Shown in pieces: positions 1-5,737 of a stretch of DNA of 6,209 nucleotides. Source of the stretch: Acidobacteriota bacterium (GTDB lineage Bacteria; Acidobacteriota; Terriglobia; UBA7540); the NCBI GenBank assembly GCA_021828225.1, contig JAKASH010000192.1, positions 1-6,209 on the forward strand, read 5' to 3'. Each line of letters starts with the position of its first letter. Position 1 is the first letter of the stretch. The position numbers were made by a program, and so were the translations under genes. A model generated the notes under the pieces. That model did not search any database. It was given only the letters and a program-made list of their open reading frames with translations, and was not told the origin of the DNA.

Positions 1-35
1 CCAATCAATCGCGATTCTTGGGTGCGAGGTATCAT

Positions 36-65
36 TTGACCGGGCTATTACTTTCCTGATAGATT
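36..65 (+). promoter_or_regulatory. candidate promoter for the phosphofructokinase gene
   Basis: A TTGACC box (36-41, five of six matches to the sigma70 -35) is followed after 18 bases by TAGATT (60-65, four of six matches to the -10). It would start transcription near position 72 and give a leader of about 105 bases before the PFK start. The -10 is weak and an upstream gene may also read in, so this is tentative. Nothing else clear is visible in positions 1-160. Confidence 0.3.
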
Positions 66-161
66 CGAATGTTTTAGCTCTTGTCTCTATTTTCAACGGA
101 CACTGGGAGCTATTACCAGGCGTGTGTGGCCTGCGATTGCTTACGATGCGTATATTTTATT

Positions 162-166
162 AGGAG
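162..166 (+). promoter_or_regulatory. Shine-Dalgarno site of the phosphofructokinase gene
   Basis: AGGAG at 162-166 lies 12 bases before the ATG at 179, slightly longer than the ideal spacing. It is the only good Shine-Dalgarno nearby and supports this start, which also gives the full N-terminal nucleotide-fold strand of PFK. Confidence 0.7.
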
Positions 167-178
167 AATCAAGACACA

Positions 179-1225
179 ATGGCTACAGATGGTCACGAGA
201 GAATTGGAATCCTGACGGGTGGCGGAGACTGCCCCGGACTGAATGCGGTGATTCGTGCTGTGGTTCGCCGCGCACTGATGTTGAACTATGAGGTTTACGG
301 AATCAAGAACGGCTGGCTGGGTCTGGTGAAGGGCACAATCGAGCCTCTTGATCTGATGAAGGTCTCAGGCATCTTGCCCCGGGGTGGAACAATCCTGGGA
401 ACATCGAGGACGAATCCTCTGAAGAAGGAAGAGGACAAGAAAGCGCTGCTGGCTAATCTGAAGAAATTCGATCTCAAATACCTGATTGCGATTGGGGGCG
501 AGGATACACTCGGCGTGGCACGCCAGCTTGCAGCCGAAGGGATAAAAGTCGTCGGGGTGCCCAAGACAATTGACAACGACGTCGAAGGAACCGATCAGAC
601 TTTTGGTTTTGACACAGCGGTTTCGATTGTAACCGAGGCCATTGACCGGCTCCATACCACAGCCGAATCCCACCAGCGCGTCATGGTTGTGGAAGTCATG
701 GGCCGACATACGGGCTGGATTGCTGTGACGGGCGGCCTGGCTGGAGGCGCTGATTGCATCCTCATTCCGGAACAGCCGATGACCATCGATCAGATTTGCC
801 AGGTCCTGGCGAAACGGCATGAGAGAGGGCGCCTGTTTTCGATCGTCGTAGTGGCGGAGGGTTTCAAGCTGGCTGGCGTGGAAGATGTGGTGACAAAGGA
901 CCAGAAGCTTGACCAGTTCGGCCACGTTCACTTGGGCGGGATTGGAGAAGTGATTGCCGCTGAGATCGAAAAGCAGACGGGGTACGAGACTCGCGTGACG
1001 GTCCTTGGACATACGCAGCGCGGAGGTTCTCCTACAGCCTTTGATCGCGTGCTCGGTACCCGGTATGGAGTGAAAGCTGTCGACCTGATTCACGAACACA
1101 AATACGGGAACATGGTTCGCCTGCAGGGAAACAAGATAGATTACATTCCACTCAAAGACGCAATGCACAAGTTGAAGTTTGTGGATCCCGAGTTGATCCA
1201 GACGGCGGAAATTTTCTACGGATAG
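179..1225 (+). CDS. pfkA: 6-phosphofructokinase, group III, predicted pyrophosphate-dependent
   Basis: Cytoplasmic enzyme of glycolysis that phosphorylates fructose 6-phosphate to fructose 1,6-bisphosphate. The 348-aa length fits short bacterial PFKs. Visible motifs in order: the N-terminal loop GGGDCPGLNAVIR (about residues 14-26); GGEDT at 106-110; PKTIDND at 128-134 with the catalytic Asp132 and Asp134; MGRHTGW at 174-180; Glu227 in the AEG sugar-binding segment; and GHTQRGGSP at 277-285, which contributes His and Arg to the fructose-phosphate site. Family knowledge: the residue equivalent to E. coli Gly104 is Asp109 here and that equivalent to Gly124 is Lys129. This pair is characteristic of pyrophosphate-using PFKs such as that of Amycolatopsis methanolica, while ATP-using group III enzymes keep Gly at the first position. 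If PPi is used, the reaction is near equilibrium and could also serve gluconeogenesis, and pfp would be the better symbol. The PFK assignment is secure; donor specificity is an inference. The gene stands alone and is convergent with the next one. Confidence 0.97.
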   Translation: MATDGHERIGILTGGGDCPGLNAVIRAVVRRALMLNYEVYGIKNGWLGLVKGTIEPLDLMKVSGILPRGGTILGTSRTNPLKKEEDKKALLANLKKFDLKYLIAIGGEDTLGVARQLAAEGIKVVGVPKTIDNDVEGTDQTFGFDTAVSIVTEAIDRLHTTAESHQRVMVVEVMGRHTGWIAVTGGLAGGADCILIPEQPMTIDQICQVLAKRHERGRLFSIVVVAEGFKLAGVEDVVTKDQKLDQFGHVHLGGIGEVIAAEIEKQTGYETRVTVLGHTQRGGSPTAFDRVLGTRYGVKAVDLIHEHKYGNMVRLQGNKIDYIPLKDAMHKLKFVDPELIQTAEIFYG

Positions 1226-1238
1226 TAATAGTAATGGT

Positions 1239-1339
1239 TACCGATGGTTTCCCGCGCCCGGCCCGTGCCGGTTCCAACATCCTTTGCCGCAGGGAGCGGC
1301 AGACCGGAGGGCCGGGCGTGGCATACCGTACCATCGGTA
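1239..1339. repeat. long nested inverted repeat between convergent genes, possible bidirectional terminator
   Basis: The 101-bp stretch folds back on itself in four nested arms. The outer arm pairs 1239-1248 (TACCGATGGT) with 1330-1339. The second pairs 1255-1264 (CGCCCGGCCC) with 1309-1318 and extends outward by a G-T and two G-C pairs. The third pairs 1268-1272 (CCGGT) with 1303-1307. The apical stem pairs 1285-1290 (TGCCGC) with 1296-1301. It sits between the 3' ends of PFK and the orphan on the other strand, where a two-way transcription end is expected. No clean T-run follows on either side, so it may instead be a REP-like palindromic element or an mRNA-stabilising hairpin. Confidence 0.65.
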
Positions 1340-1376
1340 CGTCTTTGAAAGATTCTTTTGCCGATGGGGTTTCTGT

Positions 1377-2111
1377 TTAACGGTGGGCCGGGGAAGCGAT
1401 GGTTTCGCGTACGCTATTGCGGGTTAGTTCCGAGATTTCGGCGGCAATCTCTTCCAGCGCAGCGTCCGGAAGACATGCCAGTGCTGCGTTGAACCCCAGA
1501 AGGGTTTCCTTGGAGAGCAGATCCAGATCGTGGAAGTAAAGATCAAGCTGAGTCAAGGTCCACGCGAACAACTTGCTGTCTCTTTCTGCACTGCGATTGG
1601 CCTCTTCGAAATCCTCGCTGAGCACGGCAGTCGCGCGGCGCAGCAGCCGCAAGTGCAACTGGAACCGGAGCTTTGATCGAAAAACAAACTGGTCCAGGAC
1701 GCCATGCCGTCTGAAGAACTCGTTCATCGGTTGCGAACGGAAAGAACGGGCGTTAAGATTTCGCGGCGAGATGGGGGACTGGACCATGGGTAGATACTTG
1801 AGAGAGATGCTTTGCAAATTCACGGTCAGTCCAACAAGCCGGGACCATTCGCTCTCAAACAGGCTGAGGATTCGACGAGCAATGTCGGGATGCCCCGAAT
1901 TCCGTTCCTCGATGGCGTCGTTAAGCAGGACCCCAAGAATTGTGATATGGGCTTCGATTTCTGAAGCGATGGGCTCGTACAAAGGACTGGAATTGTGCTC
2001 TCGATTGCGTTGCGCAGCAATCAGGGCAACGGATTTGTCGCCCATATGAAGAACACGCCGAAGCACGACAGCAACTACGAGCAGAATGCCGGTTTCGAGA
2101 AACCAGATCAT
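1377..2111 (-). CDS. membrane-anchored helical protein of unknown function
   Basis: I do not recognise this 244-aa protein. Residues 2-17 form a single hydrophobic segment, followed at once by arginines (RR at 18-19). This fits an N-terminal signal anchor with the body in the cytoplasm, by the positive-inside rule. The remaining 220 residues are rich in Leu, Glu, Arg and Ala with almost no Gly or Pro except near residues 107-117, suggesting a long all-helical domain. No catalytic or metal-binding motif stands out. The start is supported by AGGT at 2122-2119, seven bases before the ATG; the stop is TAA at 1379-1377. It is divergent from lysS and convergent with PFK, so it is its own transcription unit and the context gives no function. 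The minus strand is preferred over an overlapping plus-strand frame (1573-2049) because of the Shine-Dalgarno, membrane segment, greater length and less skewed composition. Confidence 0.75.
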   Translation of the reverse strand: MIWFLETGILLVVAVVLRRVLHMGDKSVALIAAQRNREHNSSPLYEPIASEIEAHITILGVLLNDAIEERNSGHPDIARRILSLFESEWSRLVGLTVNLQSISLKYLPMVQSPISPRNLNARSFRSQPMNEFFRRHGVLDQFVFRSKLRFQLHLRLLRRATAVLSEDFEEANRSAERDSKLFAWTLTQLDLYFHDLDLLSKETLLGFNAALACLPDAALEEIAAEISELTRNSVRETIASPAHR

Positions 2112-2240
2112 ATGCGTTACCTAATATAAACAAATGTTGCGAAACTTGCAAGACCAAAGTAGCCTATCTTTTAAATTTTTTCTAAGGTACGCTGCGGACT
2201 GTTATCATGAGAAATTTTGAATCCGGCCGGCGTAGTTTTC

Positions 2241-2270
2241 TTGACACTTTTTTGAACAGGTTCCTATAAT
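2241..2270 (+). promoter_or_regulatory. consensus sigma70 promoter of lysS
   Basis: The -35 box TTGACA (2241-2246) and the -10 box TATAAT (2265-2270) both match the sigma70 consensus exactly, with an 18-base spacer. Transcription would begin near 2277 and produce a leader of roughly 165 bases before the TTG start of lysS. A fully consensus promoter suits a housekeeping aminoacyl-tRNA synthetase gene. Confidence 0.85.
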
Positions 2271-2344
2271 GCGTTTTTCAAACCCTTGCATTTGGGACGA
2301 CGAGGGGGCAGTTTTGTGGAGCCTGCAGGAATCGTGACGGCTGT

Positions 2345-2371
2345 GTAACTTATTTATCTTTAAATAGTTAC
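2345..2371 (+). other. AU-rich hairpin in the lysS leader
   Basis: GTAACT (2345-2350) plus ATTTA (2352-2356) pair with TAAAT (2361-2365) and AGTTAC (2366-2371). This makes an 11-bp stem with one bulged T at 2351 and a four-base TCTT loop. No U-run follows, so it is not an intrinsic terminator. It could be an RNA stem in the leader or, as DNA, a protein-binding palindrome. Its role is unknown. Confidence 0.55.
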
Positions 2372-2405
2372 AAGATCTGTATCACCAATATTGGAGCTAT
2401 CAAGA

Positions 2406-2429
2406 ATGTTGATCGAAGGGTTGAAGTAG
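2406..2429 (+). CDS. seven-codon leader ORF upstream of lysS
   Basis: An ATG at 2406 opens a short frame reading MLIEGLK and stopping with TAG at 2427-2429. GGAG at 2393-2396 lies nine bases before the ATG, a normal ribosome-binding spacing. The stop codon overlaps the AGGAG Shine-Dalgarno of lysS (2428-2432), so a ribosome terminating here would cover the lysS initiation site. This could couple or modulate lysS translation. It carries only one lysine codon, so classic attenuation by lysine starvation is not evident. At this length it could also be chance. Confidence 0.35.
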   Translation: MLIEGLK

Positions 2430-2432
2430 GAG
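2428..2432 (+). promoter_or_regulatory. Shine-Dalgarno that fixes the TTG start of lysS
   Basis: AGGAG at 2428-2432 lies nine bases upstream of TTG at 2442, an optimal distance. No in-frame ATG is placed better, so this site decides for the TTG initiation codon. Confidence 0.85.
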
Positions 2433-2441
2433 TTAACAGCA

Positions 2442-3995
2442 TTGTCCATATCCAGTAAGGAAAATCAGGAGCTAACGCTACAGCGGGAGAAGAAACTTCA
2501 AGCCATTGCCGACTTGGGTTTTGAGCTTTATCCCCGAAAGTTTGACTTTAGTCATACTATCCCTCAAATTTTGGCTACATATTCCGGGCAAACTGCCGAA
2601 AATCTGATCACAAACAAGGTCCAAGTCCGGGTTTCCGGGCGCGTGATGACCATCCGGCCTCACGGGAAGGCCGGTTTTGCCCATCTCCAGGGGGAAGGCG
2701 CCCGGCTGCAGGTCTATGTTCGACTGGATGCGGTGGGCGGACGCGACTTTGAGCTATACAAGCTGCTGGATTTGGGAGACTTGATCGGAGTTGAGGGGTA
2801 TCTGTTTCGGACACGAACCGGCGAGTTGACGGTGCATGCCGAGCATGTCTGCTTTCTTGCGAAGGCGCTTCTTCCTTTACCGGAAAAGTGGCATGGGCTG
2901 ACTGATGTTGAGATTCGATATCGCCAGCGTTATCTCGATTTGATGGTCAATGACGAGGCTCGTCGGGTTTTTGAGCGGCGCGCGCGGCTGATCAAGGGGT
3001 TACGCGAATTTCTGGAGGCCCAAGGCTATGTTGAGGTTGAGACGCCAATGATGCAACCGATGGCCGGCGGCGCCATGGCACGCCCGTTCGTGACCCATCA
3101 CAATACACTCGACATGGATCTCTATCTCCGCATCGCTCCGGAGCTTTATTTGAAACGGCTGATTGTGGGAGGGTTGGACCGGGTTTACGAAGTCAACCGC
3201 AACTTTCGCAACGAAGGCATTTCGACGCAACACAATCCCGAGTTCACCATGTTGGAATTTTATCAGGCCTATTCCGACTATCGGGACATGATGGATTTGA
3301 GCGAACGTCTAATGCAGCATGTTGCCCGTGCCGTGCTGGGTTCGCTTGAGTTTGACTATGGTGAGCACCACATTTCATTTGCAGAGTTTCATCGCTTTAC
3401 GATGAAAGAGGCCCTTGTCCGTTTCTGGCCGAAAGAGGCAGGAAATGGCCCGAAGGTCGAGGACCTTACCGAGCCCAAAGCTGTCTTCGAATGGGTTAAT
3501 ACTTACAATGGATGGGCCGAAAAGTCCGGCGGACAGCACACGCCTCTTGTGCTCCCCGAAGGCACGGCGCCGGGCACGGCTCTTCAGGAGCTTTTTGAAA
3601 CGGTAGCGGAACATCATTTGATCCAGCCTACGTTCATCATCGATTTCCCGCTTGAGGTGTCTCCGCTTTCCAAGCAGAAGCCGGACGACCCCAACTTTGT
3701 TGAGCGCTTTGAGCTTTACGTGGCTGGTATGGAGATCGCCAACGCCTTCAGTGAGTTGAATGATCCGGCAGAACAGCGCGACCGGTTTGAATATCAGCAA
3801 CTTCTCCGTGAACGGGGGGATCTGACGGCACATGCGATTGACGAGGACTATATCCGCGCGCTGAGTTATGGTATGCCTCCGACCGGCGGTGAAGGTATCG
3901 GGATCGATCGCCTGGCGATGCTTTTGACCAATTCCCACTCCATCCGCGACGTGATTCTGTTCCCCCTGCTTCGCCCGGAAAAGTCGCAGGCCTGA
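2442..3995 (+). CDS. lysS: lysyl-tRNA synthetase, class II
   Basis: Cytoplasmic enzyme that activates lysine with ATP and charges tRNA-Lys, normally as a homodimer. The 517-aa length is close to the 505 of E. coli LysRS. An N-terminal helix (about 1-45) leads into an OB-fold anticodon-binding domain (about 60-145). The class II catalytic core follows: motif 1 around 179-204 with Pro202; the lysine-pocket stretch [13 protein letters not shown] at 209-221; motif 2 around 245-275, with Arg256 and Glu258 in RNFRNEG; and motif 3 at about 483-511, with GEGIGIDR and Arg490. All expected class II signatures are intact. The start is TTG, supported by a well-spaced AGGAG; an ATG-started version would lose the beginning of the N-terminal helix. 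It is driven by its own consensus promoter and ends in a terminator-like hairpin, so it appears monocistronic. Downstream genes are on the other strand. Identity is certain; only the precise start carries doubt. Confidence 0.98.
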   Translation: MSISSKENQELTLQREKKLQAIADLGFELYPRKFDFSHTIPQILATYSGQTAENLITNKVQVRVSGRVMTIRPHGKAGFAHLQGEGARLQVYVRLDAVGGRDFELYKLLDLGDLIGVEGYLFRTRTGELTVHAEHVCFLAKALLPLPEKWHGLTDVEIRYRQRYLDLMVNDEARRVFERRARLIKGLREFLEAQGYVEVETPMMQPMAGGAMARPFVTHHNTLDMDLYLRIAPELYLKRLIVGGLDRVYEVNRNFRNEGISTQHNPEFTMLEFYQAYSDYRDMMDLSERLMQHVARAVLGSLEFDYGEHHISFAEFHRFTMKEALVRFWPKEAGNGPKVEDLTEPKAVFEWVNTYNGWAEKSGGQHTPLVLPEGTAPGTALQELFETVAEHHLIQPTFIIDFPLEVSPLSKQKPDDPNFVERFELYVAGMEIANAFSELNDPAEQRDRFEYQQLLRERGDLTAHAIDEDYIRALSYGMPPTGGEGIGIDRLAMLLTNSHSIRDVILFPLLRPEKSQA

Positions 3996-4007
3996 AGAGC
4001 CTGTTTT
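3987..4007 (+). terminator. intrinsic terminator overlapping the lysS stop codon
   Basis: CAGGC (3987-3991) pairs perfectly with GCCTG (3999-4003) around a seven-base loop, followed by four T residues (4004-4007). The lysS TGA (3993-3995) lies in the loop, so coding sequence forms half the stem. The stem and T-run are short, so efficiency is uncertain. Confidence 0.5.
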
Positions 4008-4048
4008 CCCGCCCTGCGAGATTGTGGGCACTACAAGGCGTGCGTCCG

Positions 4049-4069
4049 GGCCCGCCGTGGGCCGATTTT
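4049..4069 (+). terminator. possible second terminator downstream of lysS
   Basis: GGCCC (4049-4053) pairs with GGGCC (4059-4063) around GCCGT. After two further bases comes TTTT (4066-4069). It is a weak candidate that could back up the hairpin at the lysS stop codon. Confidence 0.3.
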
Positions 4070-4097
4070 GGTCGTCTGCGTCTGCTTGTTCAGTCGC

Positions 4098-4118
4098 AAA
4101 AAAATGACCCGCCGGTCA
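4098..4118 (-). terminator. intrinsic terminator for the minus-strand unit
   Basis: Read on the minus strand, TGACC and GGTCA (4118-4114 with 4109-4105) form a stem with a four-base GC-rich loop. Seven T residues follow directly (4104-4098). This is the clearest intrinsic terminator in the window, about 175 bases past the stop of the secreted-protein gene. A second hairpin just before it, GGCCCA 4119-4124 with TGGGCC 4152-4157, may add to it. Confidence 0.65.
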
Positions 4119-4130
4119 GGCCCATGCCGG

Positions 4131-4247
4131 GGCTGGCGCAGCGCCGGGTTCTGGGCCCCCGCGATTCCCGAAGGGCTGGCCTTTGGCGGATAATAATTTC
4201 TCGCTGCGCGATACGCAGAGCTCAAAAGACGGCGCTCTGCGCCAGCC
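4131..4247. repeat. long-range inverted repeat with internal hairpins
   Basis: GGCTGGCGCAG at 4131-4141 recurs as its exact reverse complement at 4237-4247. Beyond a two-base bulge the match continues (GCGCC 4141-4145 with GGCGC 4231-4235). Between the arms lies a local hairpin, CTGCG 4204-4208 with CGCAG 4214-4218. GGCGC 4231-4235 can alternatively pair with GCGCC 4239-4243, flanked by AAGAC 4226-4230 with GTCTT 4258-4262. The whole stretch would be the 3' untranslated region of the minus-strand transcript. It may be RNA structure or the remnant of a small non-coding element; no target-site duplication is visible. Confidence 0.45.
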
Positions 4248-4291
4248 AGTGACGCAAGTCTTCCCGTCCAGCCCGCGGGCCCTCCGCCCCC

Positions 4292-5737
4292 CTACTTCGG
4301 TTTCGGCAGGTAGGGTGAGAGCTTTACGGCGGTGTTCCAGTCCACAACGCCAGTCGGCTCCAGCCCGTTGGCGGTCTGGAATGCTTTCAGCGCGTCACGC
4401 GTCGGCACGTCAACGATTCCGTTGATGGGGCCGTTGTAGACGCCCGCCGTGGCCAGCGCCTGCTGGATCTCTTTCCTGCCGTCCGGCGTGCTGTTGAGCC
4501 ACATTCCGAGCTCAGGGCTCATCGCGGGCTGGGCCCGCAGGTACACCGGTACGGTGGGCACCGGGGGCAGCGACGGCGAGAGTATCGCAGCAGTCAACTC
4601 GTCGAATTTCCCCGTCTGCTGTGGCAAGCCATGCGCCTGCTGAAATCGTTTCAGAGCGGCAATGGCGTTTGCATCCCAACGGGTGGTCGGCGGGGTGCGC
4701 AGGTAACCCAGTTTCGCCAGCCCCTGCTGGATTTCCTGAATCCCCTCAGGCGTGCGTGCTCGCCGCAGCCAGTAGCCACCGGGCGGCACGGGCCGCATCC
4801 TCAAGAACTTGGCAGGAGCCGGTTTCGGCGTCGGCGGCCGCAGGGGCTCGCGATAGGGCAGGGGAACGATGTTGATGTAGTATCCGTAGCCGCAGGCGGG
4901 CTCGCAGATACCGTAACGCACCCGCACGACGCCGATGTTGGGCCTCGGCGACATCAAGTCCGCGATCGCGCGCCGGGCCGACACATTCTCGGCCCCCAGT
5001 TCGGGGGGTTGCTCCCCGGGCCTGGGCATGTGCTGGGGAATCGGATACCCCACGAAGCCGACCCGGAAATTGGCTCCCGATGCCTGGGCCAACTGCTGCA
5101 CGATTAAACTGAGCATGTCTGCGGGCCACCGACGCGCCTTGGGGATGGAGATCTTCGTGCCGAGGAAATCGGGCTGGGCCACCATTGTCCCTGACTTGTC
5201 GCGGGCATAGGTGGGGTAGACTTCCCAGCGCGCCCCATACGGCATCTCGAGCTTCCGAACCGCGAAGATCGGCCCGCCCTGGTCGGCGAATTGATGGAGC
5301 ACCTCCTGGATGAGCCCCTCTATCCCCTCCTGCGGCCGCGTCGTCACCGCCGCGCAGCCGCCCGAGTCAACCTTGCACCGGTAAATGGGCGCCACGCCCT
5401 CGGGCGTCCCTGGCGCCTGCCAGTACTGCACGGAAATTGTCCTGGTCTTGGGACCCAGTAGCGGCGGCTCGATCAGTTTCCCATGCACCGGGCGGTAAAC
5501 CTGGGTATCCTGCGGCGCTGTCCACGGCGCATCCACGTAGTCAATCAGGACGCCATATCTCTGTTCGATCACGTCCATCGCTCTGGCCACGGGCCTGGCC
5601 CCCGTCACCTGGATCGTTTCGAATGTCGGGCCTTCCGTCCCCGCCTGCGCCCGAGCCCGCCCGGCACAGAGGAAAACAGCCAAGATGCCTGCCGCGGCCA
5701 CGGCCACGCGATTGAACCCTACGTTTGTGCGTGTCAT
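4292..5737 (-). CDS. secreted protein with STN-like regions and two peptidoglycan-binding domains
   Basis: An exported protein of 481 aa from the chosen start. Residues 1-32 form a signal peptide: basic start, hydrophobic core, AQA cleavage site before Gly33. No lipobox is present. Two stretches, about 38-72 and 194-294, have a beta-alpha-beta pattern like the STN module of secretins and TonB receptors; this is a pattern-based inference. A proline-rich linker (about 298-320) precedes two PG_binding_1-type repeats at about 330-386 and 418-474. Each has the IQQ-LA-GY/VY start and the LK-FQ-A-GL helix typical of the family. Four cysteines (C121, C128, C278, C282) could form disulfides. It probably sits in the periplasm or outer envelope and binds the cell wall. 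No catalytic domain is visible. ATG at 5737 is preferred over the in-frame ATG at 5743: GGGGG (5750-5746) then lies eight bases upstream rather than two, and the start forms an ATGA overlap with the preceding gene. Confidence 0.85.
   Translation of the reverse strand: MTRTNVGFNRVAVAAAGILAVFLCAGRARAQAGTEGPTFETIQVTGARPVARAMDVIEQRYGVLIDYVDAPWTAPQDTQVYRPVHGKLIEPPLLGPKTRTISVQYWQAPGTPEGVAPIYRCKVDSGGCAAVTTRPQEGIEGLIQEVLHQFADQGGPIFAVRKLEMPYGARWEVYPTYARDKSGTMVAQPDFLGTKISIPKARRWPADMLSLIVQQLAQASGANFRVGFVGYPIPQHMPRPGEQPPELGAENVSARRAIADLMSPRPNIGVVRVRYGICEPACGYGYYINIVPLPYREPLRPPTPKPAPAKFLRMRPVPPGGYWLRRARTPEGIQEIQQGLAKLGYLRTPPTTRWDANAIAALKRFQQAHGLPQQTGKFDELTAAILSPSLPPVPTVPVYLRAQPAMSPELGMWLNSTPDGRKEIQQALATAGVYNGPINGIVDVPTRDALKAFQTANGLEPTGVVDWNTAVKLSPYLPKPK

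Larger units (their letters stand above)
2112..2441. other. 330-bp divergent intergenic region
   Basis: This AT-rich stretch separates the membrane-anchored orphan from lysS. It holds the lysS promoter, an AU-rich hairpin, a short leader ORF and the lysS Shine-Dalgarno, each listed separately. Two 8-bp perfect palindromes are also present: CCGGCCGG at 2223-2230, ten bases upstream of the -35, and CCTGCAGG at 2322-2329 in the leader. No convincing promoter for the minus-strand gene was found, and I see no tRNA or T-box consensus. Confidence 0.6.

Noticed and set aside
365..1168. 267-aa open frame antisense to the phosphofructokinase gene
   Set aside because: It lies fully within a secure PFK gene, has no plausible Shine-Dalgarno or domain, and its Cys/His/Ser-rich composition is typical of an antisense shadow.
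1573..2049. 158-aa plus-strand frame opposite the membrane-anchored orphan
   Set aside because: It is extremely Arg/Ser-rich, has no ribosome-binding site, and is shorter than the minus-strand frame that carries a Shine-Dalgarno and membrane anchor.
2123..2151. Promoter-like TTGCAA, 17 bp, TATATT on the minus strand before the orphan
   Set aside because: The spacing is ideal, but transcription would start within or after the Shine-Dalgarno at 2122-2119, leaving almost no leader, which conflicts with the ribosome-binding site used to choose the start.
2277..2441. T-box or lysine riboswitch in the lysS leader
   Set aside because: I could not find the T-box consensus or a lysine-aptamer core, and the leader has no terminator/antiterminator pair. 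Covariance-model searches were not possible here.
3375..4031. 218-aa open frame antisense to the 3' part of lysS
   Set aside because: It is entirely opposite conserved LysRS motifs and has no recognisable domain; an antisense shadow.
4022..4252. Short frames on both strands in the gap between lysS and the secreted-protein gene
   Set aside because: They run through hairpins and terminators, are Arg/Pro/Ser-rich, lack ribosome-binding sites and resemble no family; the region is better read as non-coding.
4631..5107. Plus-strand frames inside the secreted-protein gene
   Set aside because: High G+C makes long shadow frames common; the minus strand has a signal peptide and peptidoglycan-binding repeats that account for the region.
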